Assembly: GCA_016191435.1 (NCBI GenBank) | Contig: JACPOQ010000028.1 | Location: forward strand, 305,155 to 369,154 | Direction of reading: 5' to 3' | DNA: 64,000 bases | From: Chloroflexota bacterium | Lineage (GTDB): Bacteria > Chloroflexota > Dehalococcoidia > Tepidiformales > Tepidiformaceae | Shown here: positions 27,296 to 35,438 of the stretch, piece after piece | Layout: each line of letters starts with the position of its first letter | Position numbering within the stretch: the first letter of the stretch is position 1 | Position numbers and translations under genes: made by a program | The notes under the pieces: model-generated | Databases searched by the model: none | What the model was told of the DNA's origin: nothing | What the model saw: the letters and a program-made list of their open reading frames with translations, nothing else

Positions 27296-28470
27296 CAACA
27301 AACCTCCGCGGAGAACGCGCCATCGGACACGGACACGCGGAGACGGTGCCCTGGCTTCACCTTGCGCACGCTCGCGACCACGCGCTTGCCCTGTGGGTCC
27401 TGGACGATGGCATAGCCGCGCTTCAGCGTGGCCATCGGGTCCAGGCTGCTGATGCGAGCGCTGACGTTTTCGAAGCGGGCCCGGTCGGCGCCGCATCGCC
27501 GCACCAACCCCGCCTGGAGGTCACGCGCGAGGCGGTCGACGTTGCCGGCGTGCACGCCGGGGCGTGGCGCCGACTGCAGCATCCGGCTCAACAGGCCGTC
27601 GACCTGGCTCGCTCCCTCAGCCAGCTGCCGCACCGTCGCGCTGGCCATGCTTCGCTCCAATACGGCCACCGCGCGCTGCAGTTCCCCGAGGTCCGGGGTC
27701 GCCCGTTCGGCCGCGGCGCTCGGCGTCGGCGCCCGCAAGTCGGCGACGAGGTCGCTGATCGTCTCGTCCGTCTCGTGGCCGACGCCGGAGACGACCGGTA
27801 CGGGGAAGCCGAAAATCGCACGTGCGACACGCTCGTCGTTGAACGCCCAGAGGTCTTCGGCCGCGCCGCCGCCGCGCGCCACTATCGCGAGGTCGAGGCC
27901 GGGCTCACGGGCCAGCGCGCGCATCGCCGCGACCACCTGCCCGGCTGCCTGCTCGCCCTGCACCATCGCGGGCGAAAGCACGAGCGTTGCCAGCGGCCAG
28001 CGGCGCCGCAGCACATTCTGGATGTCCTGGAACGCGGCTCCCGTCGGCGATGTGACGACGCCGACGCGCAATGGGAACCGCGGCAGCGGGCGCTTACGGC
28101 CGGGGTCAAACAGTCCTTCGGCGCCAAGCCTCGCTCTCAGCTCGTCGTAGCGTGCGGCGAGGATGCCCACGCCCTCCGGCCGCACGAAATCGCAGATGAA
28201 CTGCAGTTCGCCTCGTTGGGGGTAGATTGAGACGCGACCGTGTGCCAACACACGGTCCCCTTCTTTCAGCGCCACCCCCGGCATCGAGTCGCGGAATAGC
28301 ACCGACCGCAGCACGCCGCCGCTGTCCTTCAGCGAGAAGTAGCGATGGCCGCTGGAAGGCCGGCTGTAGTTCGAGACCTCGCCCGCCACCCACAGGTCCG
28401 ACAGGATCTCGTTCGCTTCGAGGATCTCGCGGAGGAAATTCACCAGTTGGGAGACCGTCAGCGCCTGCAT
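27295..28470 (-). CDS. xseA: Exodeoxyribonuclease VII large subunit (XseA)
   Basis: A 391-residue catalytic subunit of exonuclease VII. The N-terminal OB fold (about 1-100: LTVSQLVNFLREILEAN, WVAGEVSNYSRPSSGHRYFSLKD) binds single-stranded DNA. The catalytic core contains VVTSPTGAAFQDI, VARGGGAAEDLWAFNDE and VSGVGHETDETISDLVADLRAPTPSAAAE. A coiled-coil region and the C-terminal DPMATLKRGYAIV segment complete it. It is a little shorter than the E. coli protein in the coiled coil. It lies between efp and xseB, 29 nt after efp. Confidence 0.97.
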   Translation of the reverse strand: MQALTVSQLVNFLREILEANEILSDLWVAGEVSNYSRPSSGHRYFSLKDSGGVLRSVLFRDSMPGVALKEGDRVLAHGRVSIYPQRGELQFICDFVRPEGVGILAARYDELRARLGAEGLFDPGRKRPLPRFPLRVGVVTSPTGAAFQDIQNVLRRRWPLATLVLSPAMVQGEQAAGQVVAAMRALAREPGLDLAIVARGGGAAEDLWAFNDERVARAIFGFPVPVVSGVGHETDETISDLVADLRAPTPSAAAERATPDLGELQRAVAVLERSMASATVRQLAEGASQVDGLLSRMLQSAPRPGVHAGNVDRLARDLQAGLVRRCGADRARFENVSARISSLDPMATLKRGYAIVQDPQGKRVVASVRKVKPGHRLRVSVSDGAFSAEVC

Positions 28471-28499
28471 GGCATCCTCACGCGTCTGCGGTGACCGGG

Positions 28500-29060
28500 T
28501 TAGCCAACGCGTTCGATGTAGCTCCCGGAATCGGTGTTGATCTTGATGCGGGCGCCCTCCTCGACGAAGAGCGGCACGTTCACGATCAGGCCCGTCTCCA
28601 TCTTGGCGGGCTTCGTCCCGCCGGTCGCGGTGTCGCCCTTGAATCCCGGGTCGGTCTCGACGACCGTCAGCTCCACTGAGAGCGGCAGTTCGACGCCGAT
28701 GACTTCCTCGCCGTAGAGCACGACCTCGCAGATGTCGTTCTCCTTGAGGTACTTGTTGGCATCGCCCACCTTGTCCGCGGAGACGGGGATCTGCTCGAAG
28801 TTCTCGGTATTCATGAAGTAGTAGAACTGGTCGTCGCTGTAGAGGTACTGCATCTCGCGGCGCTCGACGCGGGCGCGGGCGAACTTCGTGCCGGCCTGCA
28901 CGGTGTGCTCGATGATCGAACCGCCGCGCACGTCGCGGAGCTTGATGCGCACCTGGGCTGAGCCGCGGCCGGTCTTGATGTGGTTATAGTCCATGATCGC
29001 GTAGAGCTTGCCATCGAGTTCGATGGTGGCACCCTTCTTCAGTTCGCCGGTTGAAATCAT
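28500..29060 (-). CDS. efp: Elongation factor P
   Basis: A 186-residue EF-P with its three barrel domains. It binds ribosomes stalled at polyproline, between P and E sites. The start is the ATG at 29060 with AGGAG about 9 nt upstream. The tip of the domain I loop reads KTGRGSAQ, which places arginine at position 32, where many bacteria have lysine and where the EarP-modified group has arginine. The C-terminal signature region (KMETGLIVNVPLFVEEGARIKINT) is intact. It overlaps the M24 peptidase gene by ATGA. The many Pro-rich exported proteins here would be natural clients. Confidence 0.97.
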   Translation of the reverse strand: MISTGELKKGATIELDGKLYAIMDYNHIKTGRGSAQVRIKLRDVRGGSIIEHTVQAGTKFARARVERREMQYLYSDDQFYYFMNTENFEQIPVSADKVGDANKYLKENDICEVVLYGEEVIGVELPLSVELTVVETDPGFKGDTATGGTKPAKMETGLIVNVPLFVEEGARIKINTDSGSYIERVG

Positions 29061-30190
29061 GCGCTGTTCTCCTGCGGGACAAACTTCCTGGCGTGGCTGA
29101 GGACCTGCGCTTTGCCGCCCGCGAGGACCACGATGTCCTCGATGCGGACGCCGCCCCAGCCCGGGATATAGATGCCGGGTTCGATGGTGAAGACCATCCC
29201 TTCCTCCAGCGTATCCTCCGAGCTCGGCCCGAGATAGGGCGCCTCGTGGACCTGCAGGCCGACGCCGTGGCCGAGACCGTGCCCGAACTGCTCGCCGTAT
29301 CCGGCGTCCGCGATCACGCTCATCGCCAGCTGGTGTGCGTCCTTGCCGGTCATGCCCGGTTCTACGTGTTCGATGGCGTTCTGCTGCGCCTCGAACACGA
29401 TGTCGTAGATTTCGCGGAAACGCGCGTCGCGCGCGCCGATCACCGTCGTGCGCGTGAGGTCGCTGCAGTAGCCGCGGTACTGGGCGCCCATATCGATGAC
29501 GATGGGCTGGCCCGCCGTCACCGGCTGTGCGCGAGGCGTGGCGTGCGGCATCGCCCCCCAGGCGCCGCCGGCGACAATGGTGTCGAAACTCAGGCTGTCG
29601 GCGCCGCCATCGCGCACGGCGCGTTCGACTGCCGCTGCCAGCTCGCGCTCGGTCTGGCCCGGCTCCAGCGCCGCCTCCACCCGCTCGAAGGCGGCGTCGG
29701 CAATGTCGACCGCCTTCTGGATGAACGCCCGTTCCTCCGCGTCCTTCACTCGCCGCAGCTTCTCGACAATTGGCGAAGCCAGCCCGAGCGCCGGTCGCTG
29801 CGCCCAGGGCATGGCGTCAACGGCTCGCTGGAGCGCGAGGAATGCCTCGTAGCTGACATCTGCGCCGGACACGCCAATCTTCCGTCCGGGAAGCTCGGCC
29901 TCGCGAATGAGCGCCGGCAGCCATTCGCGCTGCGGGCCGGCGGCCTTGAATATTTCGAAGCCAAGCGGCTCCGCTTCGATCTCCCCTTGCTCTACATAAC
30001 GGAAGTCCAGCGCGAGGAGCGCCCGGTCGCGCGTGACCAGCACCAGGCCCGCCGAGCCCGTGAATCCCGAGACATACTGGCGGTTTTGGGAGTGCTTCCC
30101 GAACACGTCGTCCACCGGGCACGAGATCAAGAGCGCATCGAGGCCTTCCTCCGCAAGCGCGGCACGGATGGCTGTCAGACGGTCGGTCAT
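29057..30190 (-). CDS. M24 Xaa-Pro aminopeptidase/dipeptidase (PepP/PepQ-like)
   Basis: A metallopeptidase of 377 residues that removes an N-terminal residue before proline. The creatinase-type N-terminal domain (to about 130) is followed by the pita-bread domain with metal ligands in VIDMGAQYRGYCSDLTRT (two Asp), GHGLGHGVGLQVHE (His), FTIEPGIY (Glu) and VRIEDIVVL (Glu). I chose the ATG at 30190 because GGAG lies about 11 nt before it; a GTG four codons earlier is possible. It sits between aroQ and efp and overlaps efp by ATGA. The aroQ-pepP-efp order is common in Gram-positives and Chloroflexota. Confidence 0.93.
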   Translation of the reverse strand: MTDRLTAIRAALAEEGLDALLISCPVDDVFGKHSQNRQYVSGFTGSAGLVLVTRDRALLALDFRYVEQGEIEAEPLGFEIFKAAGPQREWLPALIREAELPGRKIGVSGADVSYEAFLALQRAVDAMPWAQRPALGLASPIVEKLRRVKDAEERAFIQKAVDIADAAFERVEAALEPGQTERELAAAVERAVRDGGADSLSFDTIVAGGAWGAMPHATPRAQPVTAGQPIVIDMGAQYRGYCSDLTRTTVIGARDARFREIYDIVFEAQQNAIEHVEPGMTGKDAHQLAMSVIADAGYGEQFGHGLGHGVGLQVHEAPYLGPSSEDTLEEGMVFTIEPGIYIPGWGGVRIEDIVVLAGGKAQVLSHARKFVPQENSA

Positions 30191-30218
30191 CTTGGGTTGC
30201 ACTCCATCGCGGGGCGAG

Positions 30219-30671
30219 TCACGCGTTCGCGGAGAGGTGATCCAGCAGCAGGTTAACGGCGGTAGTGTACCCCGCCCGTCCGAGACCGGTCACCTGCCCG
30301 AGGCACACGCCGGCGATCATCGAGGTATGCCGGAAGCCTTCGCGCGCGTGCGTGTTCGAGATGTGGACCTCCACGGCCGGGAGCGCGATCGCCTCGATCG
30401 CGTCTCGCAGCGCCACCGACGTATGGGTGAAGGCGCCGGCGTTGATGACCACCCCGTCGGCGAGCTTTCGGTGTTCATGGAGGAAATCGATGAGCGCACC
30501 TTCGTGGTTGCTCTGGAAGCAGAGGACGGCCGCACCGCGCGCGTTTGCCGCCGCCGCCACATCCGCCTCGATGTCGAGCAGCGTCGTCGTGCCGTAGACG
30601 GCCGGGTTTCGCTCGCCAAGCAGGTTCAGGTTGGGCCCGTGTACCAGCAGGATCGTGCGGTGCTTGCTCAC
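30219..30671 (-). CDS. aroQ: 3-dehydroquinate dehydratase, type II
   Basis: A 150-residue type II dehydroquinase of the shikimate pathway. The signature [18 protein letters not shown] carries the catalytic arginine and tyrosine (about R21, Y26). [31 protein letters not shown] and [15 protein letters not shown] provide the other active-site residues, including the histidine. A GATACT box lies 6 nt before the GTG start, and I see no ribosome-binding site, so it is probably leaderless and the first gene of the block leading to efp and xseA. Confidence 0.97.
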   Translation of the reverse strand: MSKHRTILLVHGPNLNLLGERNPAVYGTTTLLDIEADVAAAANARGAAVLCFQSNHEGALIDFLHEHRKLADGVVINAGAFTHTSVALRDAIEAIALPAVEVHISNTHAREGFRHTSMIAGVCLGQVTGLGRAGYTTAVNLLLDHLSANA

Positions 30672-30677
30672 GCGAGA

Positions 30678-30683
30678 AGTATC
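30678..30683 (-). promoter_or_regulatory. -10 box of the leaderless aroQ transcript
   Basis: GATACT on the minus strand, 6 nt before the GTG start codon of aroQ. It lies in the short gap after the Xer recombinase gene. Confidence 0.45.
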
Positions 30684-30708
30684 GCAGGCGCGGTGCCGGG
30701 CGGCGACG

Positions 30709-31659
30709 CTATGCGCCGGCTGCCTTGCGCCGCCCGGCGCCGAGGGCGTCTTCCGCGATTTTCGTCCATGCTTCGTCGCTCACCTTCGCCTGGCGCGCCT
30801 GGCTGACGTGCGTGTAGATCTGCGTGGTGTTGGGCGATGTGTGGCCGAGCAGATCCTGGACTGTGCGCAGCCCGGCGCCGCCATCCAGCAGGTGCGTCGC
30901 GAACGAGTGCCGGAGCAGGTGAGGATGGACGTCTTGCAGGATGCCGGCCGCGAGCGCGTGCTGCTTGATCGAGGTCTGCACCGAACGCGCCGTGAGACGC
31001 TTCCCGAAGCGGTTGAGGAATAACGCCGGCTCCGGGCCCGAGGAAAGCAACCCGCGCCCGTGCCGGAGATATGCCTCCACTGCCTCGATCGCCGGTCGGC
31101 CGAAGAGCACCACGCGCTCCTTCGAGCCTTTGCCCAGTACGATCGCGGCGCCGTCGCCGAGGCTCACGTGTGTCACATCGAGCCCGACAAGCTCCGAGAT
31201 CCGCAACCCGCCGCCGTAGAGCAGCTCCAGCATCGCGCGGTCCCGGAGCCCTTGCGGCGTGGTGAGGTCCGGCGCGGCCAGCAGGCTTTCGACGACCGGC
31301 AGTTCGAGGACCTTCGGCAACCGCTTCGGCCGCTTCGGCAGCGCCACGCCGTACAGCAGGTCGCGCTCGGTGGCCCCTTCGCGCAACAGGTACCGGTAGA
31401 AGCCGTGGACCGTGCTGGTCCGGCGCGTGATTGAAGGCGCGACAATCCCCCGCTCCCGCAGCCCCGCGAGGTACGCCCGGAACTGCTGGCGGGTGACCAT
31501 CAGCGGCTCGACCGGGGCCTGCTCGCACCACGCGAGAAAGTCTCCAATGTCGTTGCGGTAGTTGCGGATGGTGTGGGGCGAGCGGTTGCCCACGGCCGCG
31601 AGCTCGCGCAGGTACGCCGCGAGGTAGGCCGGGGCGGTCTTGTGGGCTGCGGTCGCCAT
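30709..31659 (-). CDS. Tyrosine recombinase (XerC/XerD family)
   Basis: A 316-residue site-specific recombinase, most likely the chromosome-dimer resolvase acting at dif with FtsK. The N-terminal SAM-like core-binding domain spans about 1-100. The catalytic residues are all present: R153 (GGGLRISEL), the lysine of the GKGSKE turn, H247 and R250 ([12 protein letters not shown]), H273 (LLGHTS) and the nucleophile Y282 (IYTHVS). The TATTCT box 6 nt before the ATG suggests leaderless expression. No integrase-type att sites or cargo are seen, so a housekeeping role is preferred over a mobile one; whether it is XerC or XerD cannot be told. Confidence 0.93.
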   Translation of the reverse strand: MATAAHKTAPAYLAAYLRELAAVGNRSPHTIRNYRNDIGDFLAWCEQAPVEPLMVTRQQFRAYLAGLRERGIVAPSITRRTSTVHGFYRYLLREGATERDLLYGVALPKRPKRLPKVLELPVVESLLAAPDLTTPQGLRDRAMLELLYGGGLRISELVGLDVTHVSLGDGAAIVLGKGSKERVVLFGRPAIEAVEAYLRHGRGLLSSGPEPALFLNRFGKRLTARSVQTSIKQHALAAGILQDVHPHLLRHSFATHLLDGGAGLRTVQDLLGHTSPNTTQIYTHVSQARQAKVSDEAWTKIAEDALGAGRRKAAGA

Positions 31660-31665
31660 AACGGC

Positions 31666-31671
31666 AGAATA
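31666..31671 (-). promoter_or_regulatory. -10 box of the leaderless xer transcript
   Basis: TATTCT on the minus strand, 6 nt before the ATG at 31659, with no Shine-Dalgarno sequence. Confidence 0.5.
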
Positions 31672-32139
31672 ACGTCAAGGTTGCGTGGCGGCGACTGGCG
31701 TGGCTTGGGAATACGCGTCGTCCCGCGAGGCCTCGACGCACTCTGTGCCGTACCGCGGTTCGTTGCCATCGACCCGCGTATCGGCGATGGGGACCCGGGA
31801 GCCATCGGCCCGCGGCGCCACGACCGGCTCTGGCCCGGGCAGGAACTGCTCGATGCTTGCGAGCTCGGCCGGGGTCAGGCGCGATTCGGCTCTAACATGC
31901 GCGGCGTTGCTCCCGGCCGACAATTTGTGCGGCGTTTCGCGCGCCGCCGTCCCCGTCGCCCCTGCGAGGCCTTTCGGCGTGGCGAAGCCTACGGCACCCG
32001 GCGCTTCGATTGGTGGCGGCCGGGCCTGTTGCGCGAGCGAACGCGGCAGGCGCCGGAAGTTGCCGGGACGGTTTCGGGTGGTAGCTTGAACGCGCGGCCT
32101 GTTGCAGGGACGTTAACGCAACGGCCGCCGGGAGCACGT
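31672..32139. other. Gap between xer and the CAP-domain gene without a convincing gene
   Basis: About 470 bp with the G+C content of coding DNA. Competing frames on both strands (82 codons minus, 134 codons plus) have high G/C third positions but no recognisable family, and their only starts are TTG or GTG without good ribosome-binding sites. It may be a decayed gene. The upstream region of the CAP-domain gene lies at its right end. Confidence 0.4.
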
Positions 32140-32793
32140 GTGCATCGCAGTCTGACGCTGTTGGGACTCGGTCTCGTGCTTGCGACCGTGGCCTTGGTTC
32201 GGCTCGGCGGGTCTGCCGGCGCCGCGCACGCGGTCACCAACTGCGACACGACGGAGGCGGAGCTCGACGCCCAGGAACAGCAATTCCTCGTCCTCCTGAA
32301 CCAGGAGCGTGCGTCGCTCGGCGCGGGTCCGCTCGTGGCGGCCCCGATCCTGAACCAAATGGCCGCGTGGAAATCGGCCGATTCGAGCGCGGTTGGCGCC
32401 GGGCTTTCGCACACGGATTCACTCGGCCGCGACCCGTTCGTGCGAGCCTCGCAGTGCGGGCTTCCACATTCGGTCGGTGGCGAGAACATCCTCTACGGGA
32501 CATCGAGCGCGCAGAGCGCGTTCAACCTCTGGAAGTCGTCGCCTCTGCATTATTCCAACATGACCAACCCATCGTGGAAGTCGATCGGCATCGGCCGGCA
32601 AGGCAGCGCATGGACGACGGATTTCAGCAGCTACAACGATGCTGGGATCGCCCCGGCGACATCCGGCTCGACGAAGACCGCAACACCCAGCCCGACCCCC
32701 ACGAAAACGCCCATACCCACCCCCACGCCGCTCGGCGGCCGCGGCTTCGCCATCATCATGCCGGCCGTCTCGAAAGACGATGCGACCAACTGA
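32140..32793 (+). CDS. Secreted CAP/SCP-domain protein (YkwD-like)
   Basis: A 217-residue exported protein. The GTG at 32140 follows GGGAG and starts a signal peptide with cleavage after AAHA near residue 31. The CAP domain then shows LLNQERASLG, HTDSLGRDPF, GGENILYG, FNLWKSSPLHYSNM and WKSIGIG, the order of bacterial YkwD/PR-1-like domains. A Pro/Thr-rich linker and a short hydrophobic C-terminus, FAIIMPAVSKD, follow. CAP proteins in bacteria are linked to sporulation, matrix or host contact, with no agreed activity. A surface or secreted role is inferred. Confidence 0.82.
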   Translation: MHRSLTLLGLGLVLATVALVRLGGSAGAAHAVTNCDTTEAELDAQEQQFLVLLNQERASLGAGPLVAAPILNQMAAWKSADSSAVGAGLSHTDSLGRDPFVRASQCGLPHSVGGENILYGTSSAQSAFNLWKSSPLHYSNMTNPSWKSIGIGRQGSAWTTDFSSYNDAGIAPATSGSTKTATPSPTPTKTPIPTPTPLGGRGFAIIMPAVSKDDATN

Positions 32794-32802
32794 CGTGCAG
32801 CG

Positions 32803-34245
32803 CTAAACGTCCGGCGGCGGCTCAAAGCGGAAGCCCTCTGCTTCGAACAGTGCCGCGGTACGGATTGCCGTGCGATCCTCCAGGTTCGGCGCGATGACCT
32901 GGATGCCGACCGGCAGGCCTTCGTTCGTGCGCCCTGCGGGGATCGCCGTCGCTGGGAGGCCGGGGAACGTGGCCACCGCCGGGTAGAACACCTGCAGGTC
33001 ATACCGCACCTGCCGGCCGTTAATCGGAATCGTCCTTTGCGCGAACGGCGTCTGGTCGTGCTTGAAGGCAGGCCCGATGACGACGGGCGTGAGGATGACA
33101 TCCCAGTACTGGAAGAACGCGCCCCAGATGCGACGCGACAGCTCGCGCTCGCGCATAAGCTGGAAGTAATCGTTGGCGCTGGCCAGCAGCCCGCGCAGTT
33201 TCGCCTCCTTGAAGTCATCGTCGGAGTTGCGGAGGGTCTCGGCGGCGTGCGCGCGCTGTTCGGGAGTCAGGCGTGCCAGGGTGATAGTGTTCAGCAGCGC
33301 CCAATAGGACGCGAGCTGCGCGCGGGCATCCCAGCCTTCCGGGGCCACGCGTTGCACCCGCGCCCCACGGAGCGCGGCGATCTCCGCGGCGCGGCCGACC
33401 GCAGCCGAGACCGTGTCGTCCACAGGCACGAAGTCAATCGCGGGCAACACAGCCACGCGCATGCCATCGAAGCGCTCGTGGCGCGCCGGGGGGATGCGCA
33501 GCTGCCAGCCTTCCTCGCCGGGTTCGGGGCCGGCCAGGATGTCGAGCGCGAGCTCGAGGTCCTCGGCGCTGCGCGCCAGCGGTCCCTGGACGCCCATGAC
33601 GCCTGCCGGGCTGGGCAGCGATTCCGGCGGGAAGCTGCCACTACGCGGGACAGCGCTATCGGACGGGCGGTGGCCGAACAGTCCGCAGAACGCCGCCGGC
33701 ACGCGGATCGAGCCGCCGATATCGCTGCCGATCTCCAGCGGCGTCAGGCCCGCCGCGAGTGCGGCCGCCCCGCCGCCGGTGCTCCCGCCGGGCGAACGTT
33801 CGCTATCCCAGGGGTTCACGGTCCGCCCGTAGATCTCGTTGTCGGCCTGCCAATCGGCGAGGAACGGCGGGATGTTGGTCTTACCGATGAGGACGCCGCC
33901 CGCGGCGAACATGCGCTCCGGCGCCGGGCCGTTCGCGTCCGCCTTGTTGCCGCGCAGGGCGGGGATGCCGGCCGTCCACGGCAGCCCTGCGACCTGGCTC
34001 GACTCCTTGAGCGTAATCGGCAAGCCGTGGAGCGCGCCGGGACGGCCGATCGCGTCCAACGCGTCCGCCCGCTCGCGGGACGCCTCCCCATCCTGGACGC
34101 AAATGGCGTTCAGCTTCGGGTTGTGCTCGGCCACGCGGCCGAGGTACATGTCTAGCAATTCGCGCGAACTGACTTCGCCGGCGGCCAGCGCCCGGACGAG
34201 GTCGCTGGCGCTGGCGAAGGGGTTCGAGAGTGAATTTGCGGACAT
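32803..34245 (-). CDS. Amidase-signature hydrolase
   Basis: An amidase-signature family enzyme of 480 residues. The Ser-cisSer-Lys triad is readable as K80 (PITLKES), S155 (GGSTGGG) and S179 (SDIGGSIRVPAAF), with the 24-residue serine spacing known from malonamidase. The ATG at 34245 has a perfect GGAGGT 6 nt upstream, so a longer upstream frame is not used. The family includes GatA and many amide, nitrile and acylamide hydrolases; with no gatB or gatC next to it and a divergent C-terminus, this is more likely a catabolic amidase. It is convergent with the CAP-domain gene. Confidence 0.92.
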   Translation of the reverse strand: MSANSLSNPFASASDLVRALAAGEVSSRELLDMYLGRVAEHNPKLNAICVQDGEASRERADALDAIGRPGALHGLPITLKESSQVAGLPWTAGIPALRGNKADANGPAPERMFAAGGVLIGKTNIPPFLADWQADNEIYGRTVNPWDSERSPGGSTGGGAAALAAGLTPLEIGSDIGGSIRVPAAFCGLFGHRPSDSAVPRSGSFPPESLPSPAGVMGVQGPLARSAEDLELALDILAGPEPGEEGWQLRIPPARHERFDGMRVAVLPAIDFVPVDDTVSAAVGRAAEIAALRGARVQRVAPEGWDARAQLASYWALLNTITLARLTPEQRAHAAETLRNSDDDFKEAKLRGLLASANDYFQLMRERELSRRIWGAFFQYWDVILTPVVIGPAFKHDQTPFAQRTIPINGRQVRYDLQVFYPAVATFPGLPATAIPAGRTNEGLPVGIQVIAPNLEDRTAIRTAALFEAEGFRFEPPPDV

Positions 34246-34389
34246 CCGCCGACCTCCGGGGAGAATGCGTGGCACGCTACGGCACGCCGCGACCGCCGCA
34301 TAGGCCCTGGCTGACCACGGCGCCGGGAACGCGAAATCCCGCGCACGAATCTCGCGGCGGGAGCATGTGTGGGGAGCGGGGAGGAACCG

Positions 34390-34608
34390 CTACTTGAAGC
34401 GGTAGGTGATGCGGCCTCGAGTGAGGTCGTACGGCGAAAGCTCAACGAGCACCCGGTCGCCGGTCAGGATCTTGATGTAGTTCTTGCGCACCTTGCCGCT
34501 GATATGGGCAAGCACGAGGTGGCCATTCGCGAGCTCGACCCGGAAGGTCGCGTTCGGCAGCGGTTGCGTGACAATCCCCTCGACTTCAATCGCGTCTTTT
34601 TTTGGCAT
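34390..34608 (-). CDS. infA: Translation initiation factor IF-1
   Basis: A 72-residue single OB-fold protein with the standard IF-1 sequence: [24 protein letters not shown], then [25 protein letters not shown], ending GRITYRFK. It occupies the ribosomal A site during initiation together with IF-2 and IF-3. GAGGAGGGAT sits 5-8 nt before the ATG. It is not next to the ribosomal protein operon. It lies downstream of an RRM protein gene, separated by a hairpin. Confidence 0.98.
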   Translation of the reverse strand: MPKKDAIEVEGIVTQPLPNATFRVELANGHLVLAHISGKVRKNYIKILTGDRVLVELSPYDLTRGRITYRFK

Positions 34609-34633
34609 AGATCCCTCCTCTGGGTAAGTGTAA

Positions 34634-34663
34634 CCGGTAAGCGCCCATTCGGGCGCTCACCGG
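34634..34663 (-). terminator. Hairpin between the RRM gene and infA
   Basis: CCGGT-A-AGCGCCC (34634-34646), loop ATTC, GGGCGCT-C-ACCGG (34651-34663): a 12-bp stem with one A/C mismatch. It follows the RRM gene on the minus strand and separates it from infA. No T-run follows. Confidence 0.6.
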
Positions 34664-34696
34664 CCAAACTTTCATGCCGTGCACGGAAGCGACGAG

Positions 34697-35008
34697 TTAC
34701 CAGCGGCGGGCGCCGCCACCACCACCGCCGCCACCGTAGCTGCCGCGGCCGCCACCGGTGCGCTCACCGGCGGGCTTGGCAGGGTTGACGGTCAGGGAAC
34801 GGCCCTGGAGGTCGCTGCCGTTGAGGGCGCGGATTGCGTTGTCCGCCTCGGCCTGGTTGTCCATTTCGACGAAGCCGAAGCCGCGCGAGCGGCCGGTTTC
34901 GCGGTCCATGACGACCTGGGCGGAGGTGAGTTTGCCGTGTGCCGAGAACGCTGCCTCAAGGTCGGCGTCCGTGGTGTTAAAGCTGAGGTTGCCTACGTAG
35001 ATCTTCAA
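34697..35008 (-). CDS. RRM-type RNA-binding protein with Gly-rich tail
   Basis: A 103-residue protein: one RNA-recognition motif (RNP2 IYVGNLSF at the N-terminus, RNP1 RGFGFVEM near residue 43) and a glycine-rich tail with RGSYGGGG. It resembles the cold-inducible Rbp proteins of cyanobacteria and other bacteria, which act as RNA chaperones. The apparent start is a TTG directly before KIYVGN, about 12 nt after GAGG; no ATG is available in frame, so this rare start is supported by the fold. The long upstream region (to about 35100) may be a regulated leader. Confidence 0.9.
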   Translation of the reverse strand: MKIYVGNLSFNTTDADLEAAFSAHGKLTSAQVVMDRETGRSRGFGFVEMDNQAEADNAIRALNGSDLQGRSLTVNPAKPAGERTGGGRGSYGGGGGGGGARRW

Positions 35009-35049
35009 ATTGCCTGGTGCCTCTTTCCTTCTCTGGGAGGTGATTGGGG

Positions 35050-35066
35050 CCGCTATCCTCTAGCGG
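35050..35066 (-). repeat. Hairpin in the leader of the RRM gene
   Basis: CCGCTA-TCCTC-TAGCGG, perfect 6-bp arms. On the minus strand the loop reads GAGGA, a ribosome-binding-like sequence held in a loop about 40 nt before the TTG start. The remainder of the gap up to 35400 shows no gene. Confidence 0.4.
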
Positions 35067-35417
35067 GGCAGAAGCCAATGACGACTCACAACAGATCAGG
35101 ATCGATACGCGACGCTGCAATGAGAGGGCCGAGACTTCGCGGCCGGGTCGGAGCGCTGGCAGTGAACCGCCTGGCGGTTTCTGCTCCAGCCCCACCAGCG
35201 TAGCACACTCGCCGCAGATCACACGAAAGGCCCGTCTCGCGCCCTGCCCCGGGGCGCCGAAGCCGGAGCGGGCGAGCCTGCGACGGACGCCTGCAGGGCA
35301 TGCCACCGGGGGATCCGGCAAAAGCGCATTAGGGAAAGCTCGAACTATCTCTTCTCGGGGCCTGTGGTACGGTTGTCGGCGCGGGCTGGTGAACAGCCCG
35401 CCGCGTCTTCGGGGCTG

Positions 35418-35437
35418 AGCCTCCAGGACTGGAGGCT
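35418..35437 (+). promoter_or_regulatory. Hairpin that buries the desaturase ribosome-binding site
   Basis: AGCCTCCA (35418-35425), loop GGAC, TGGAGGCT (35430-35437): a perfect 8-bp stem whose 3' arm contains the GGAGG site, ending one base before the ATG at 35439. It should block initiation unless melted or refolded. Confidence 0.6.
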
Positions 35438-35438
35438 T

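Noticed and set aside
30709..31659. Integrase of a mobile element
   Set aside because: The tyrosine recombinase sits in a housekeeping block and shows XerC/D length and motifs; no att sites, excisionase or cargo are seen.
31675..31923. An 82-codon minus-strand frame upstream of the xer gene
   Set aside because: Start is TTG with no ribosome-binding site, its end overlaps the xer -10 box, and no motif is visible; a competing plus-strand frame has similar codon use.
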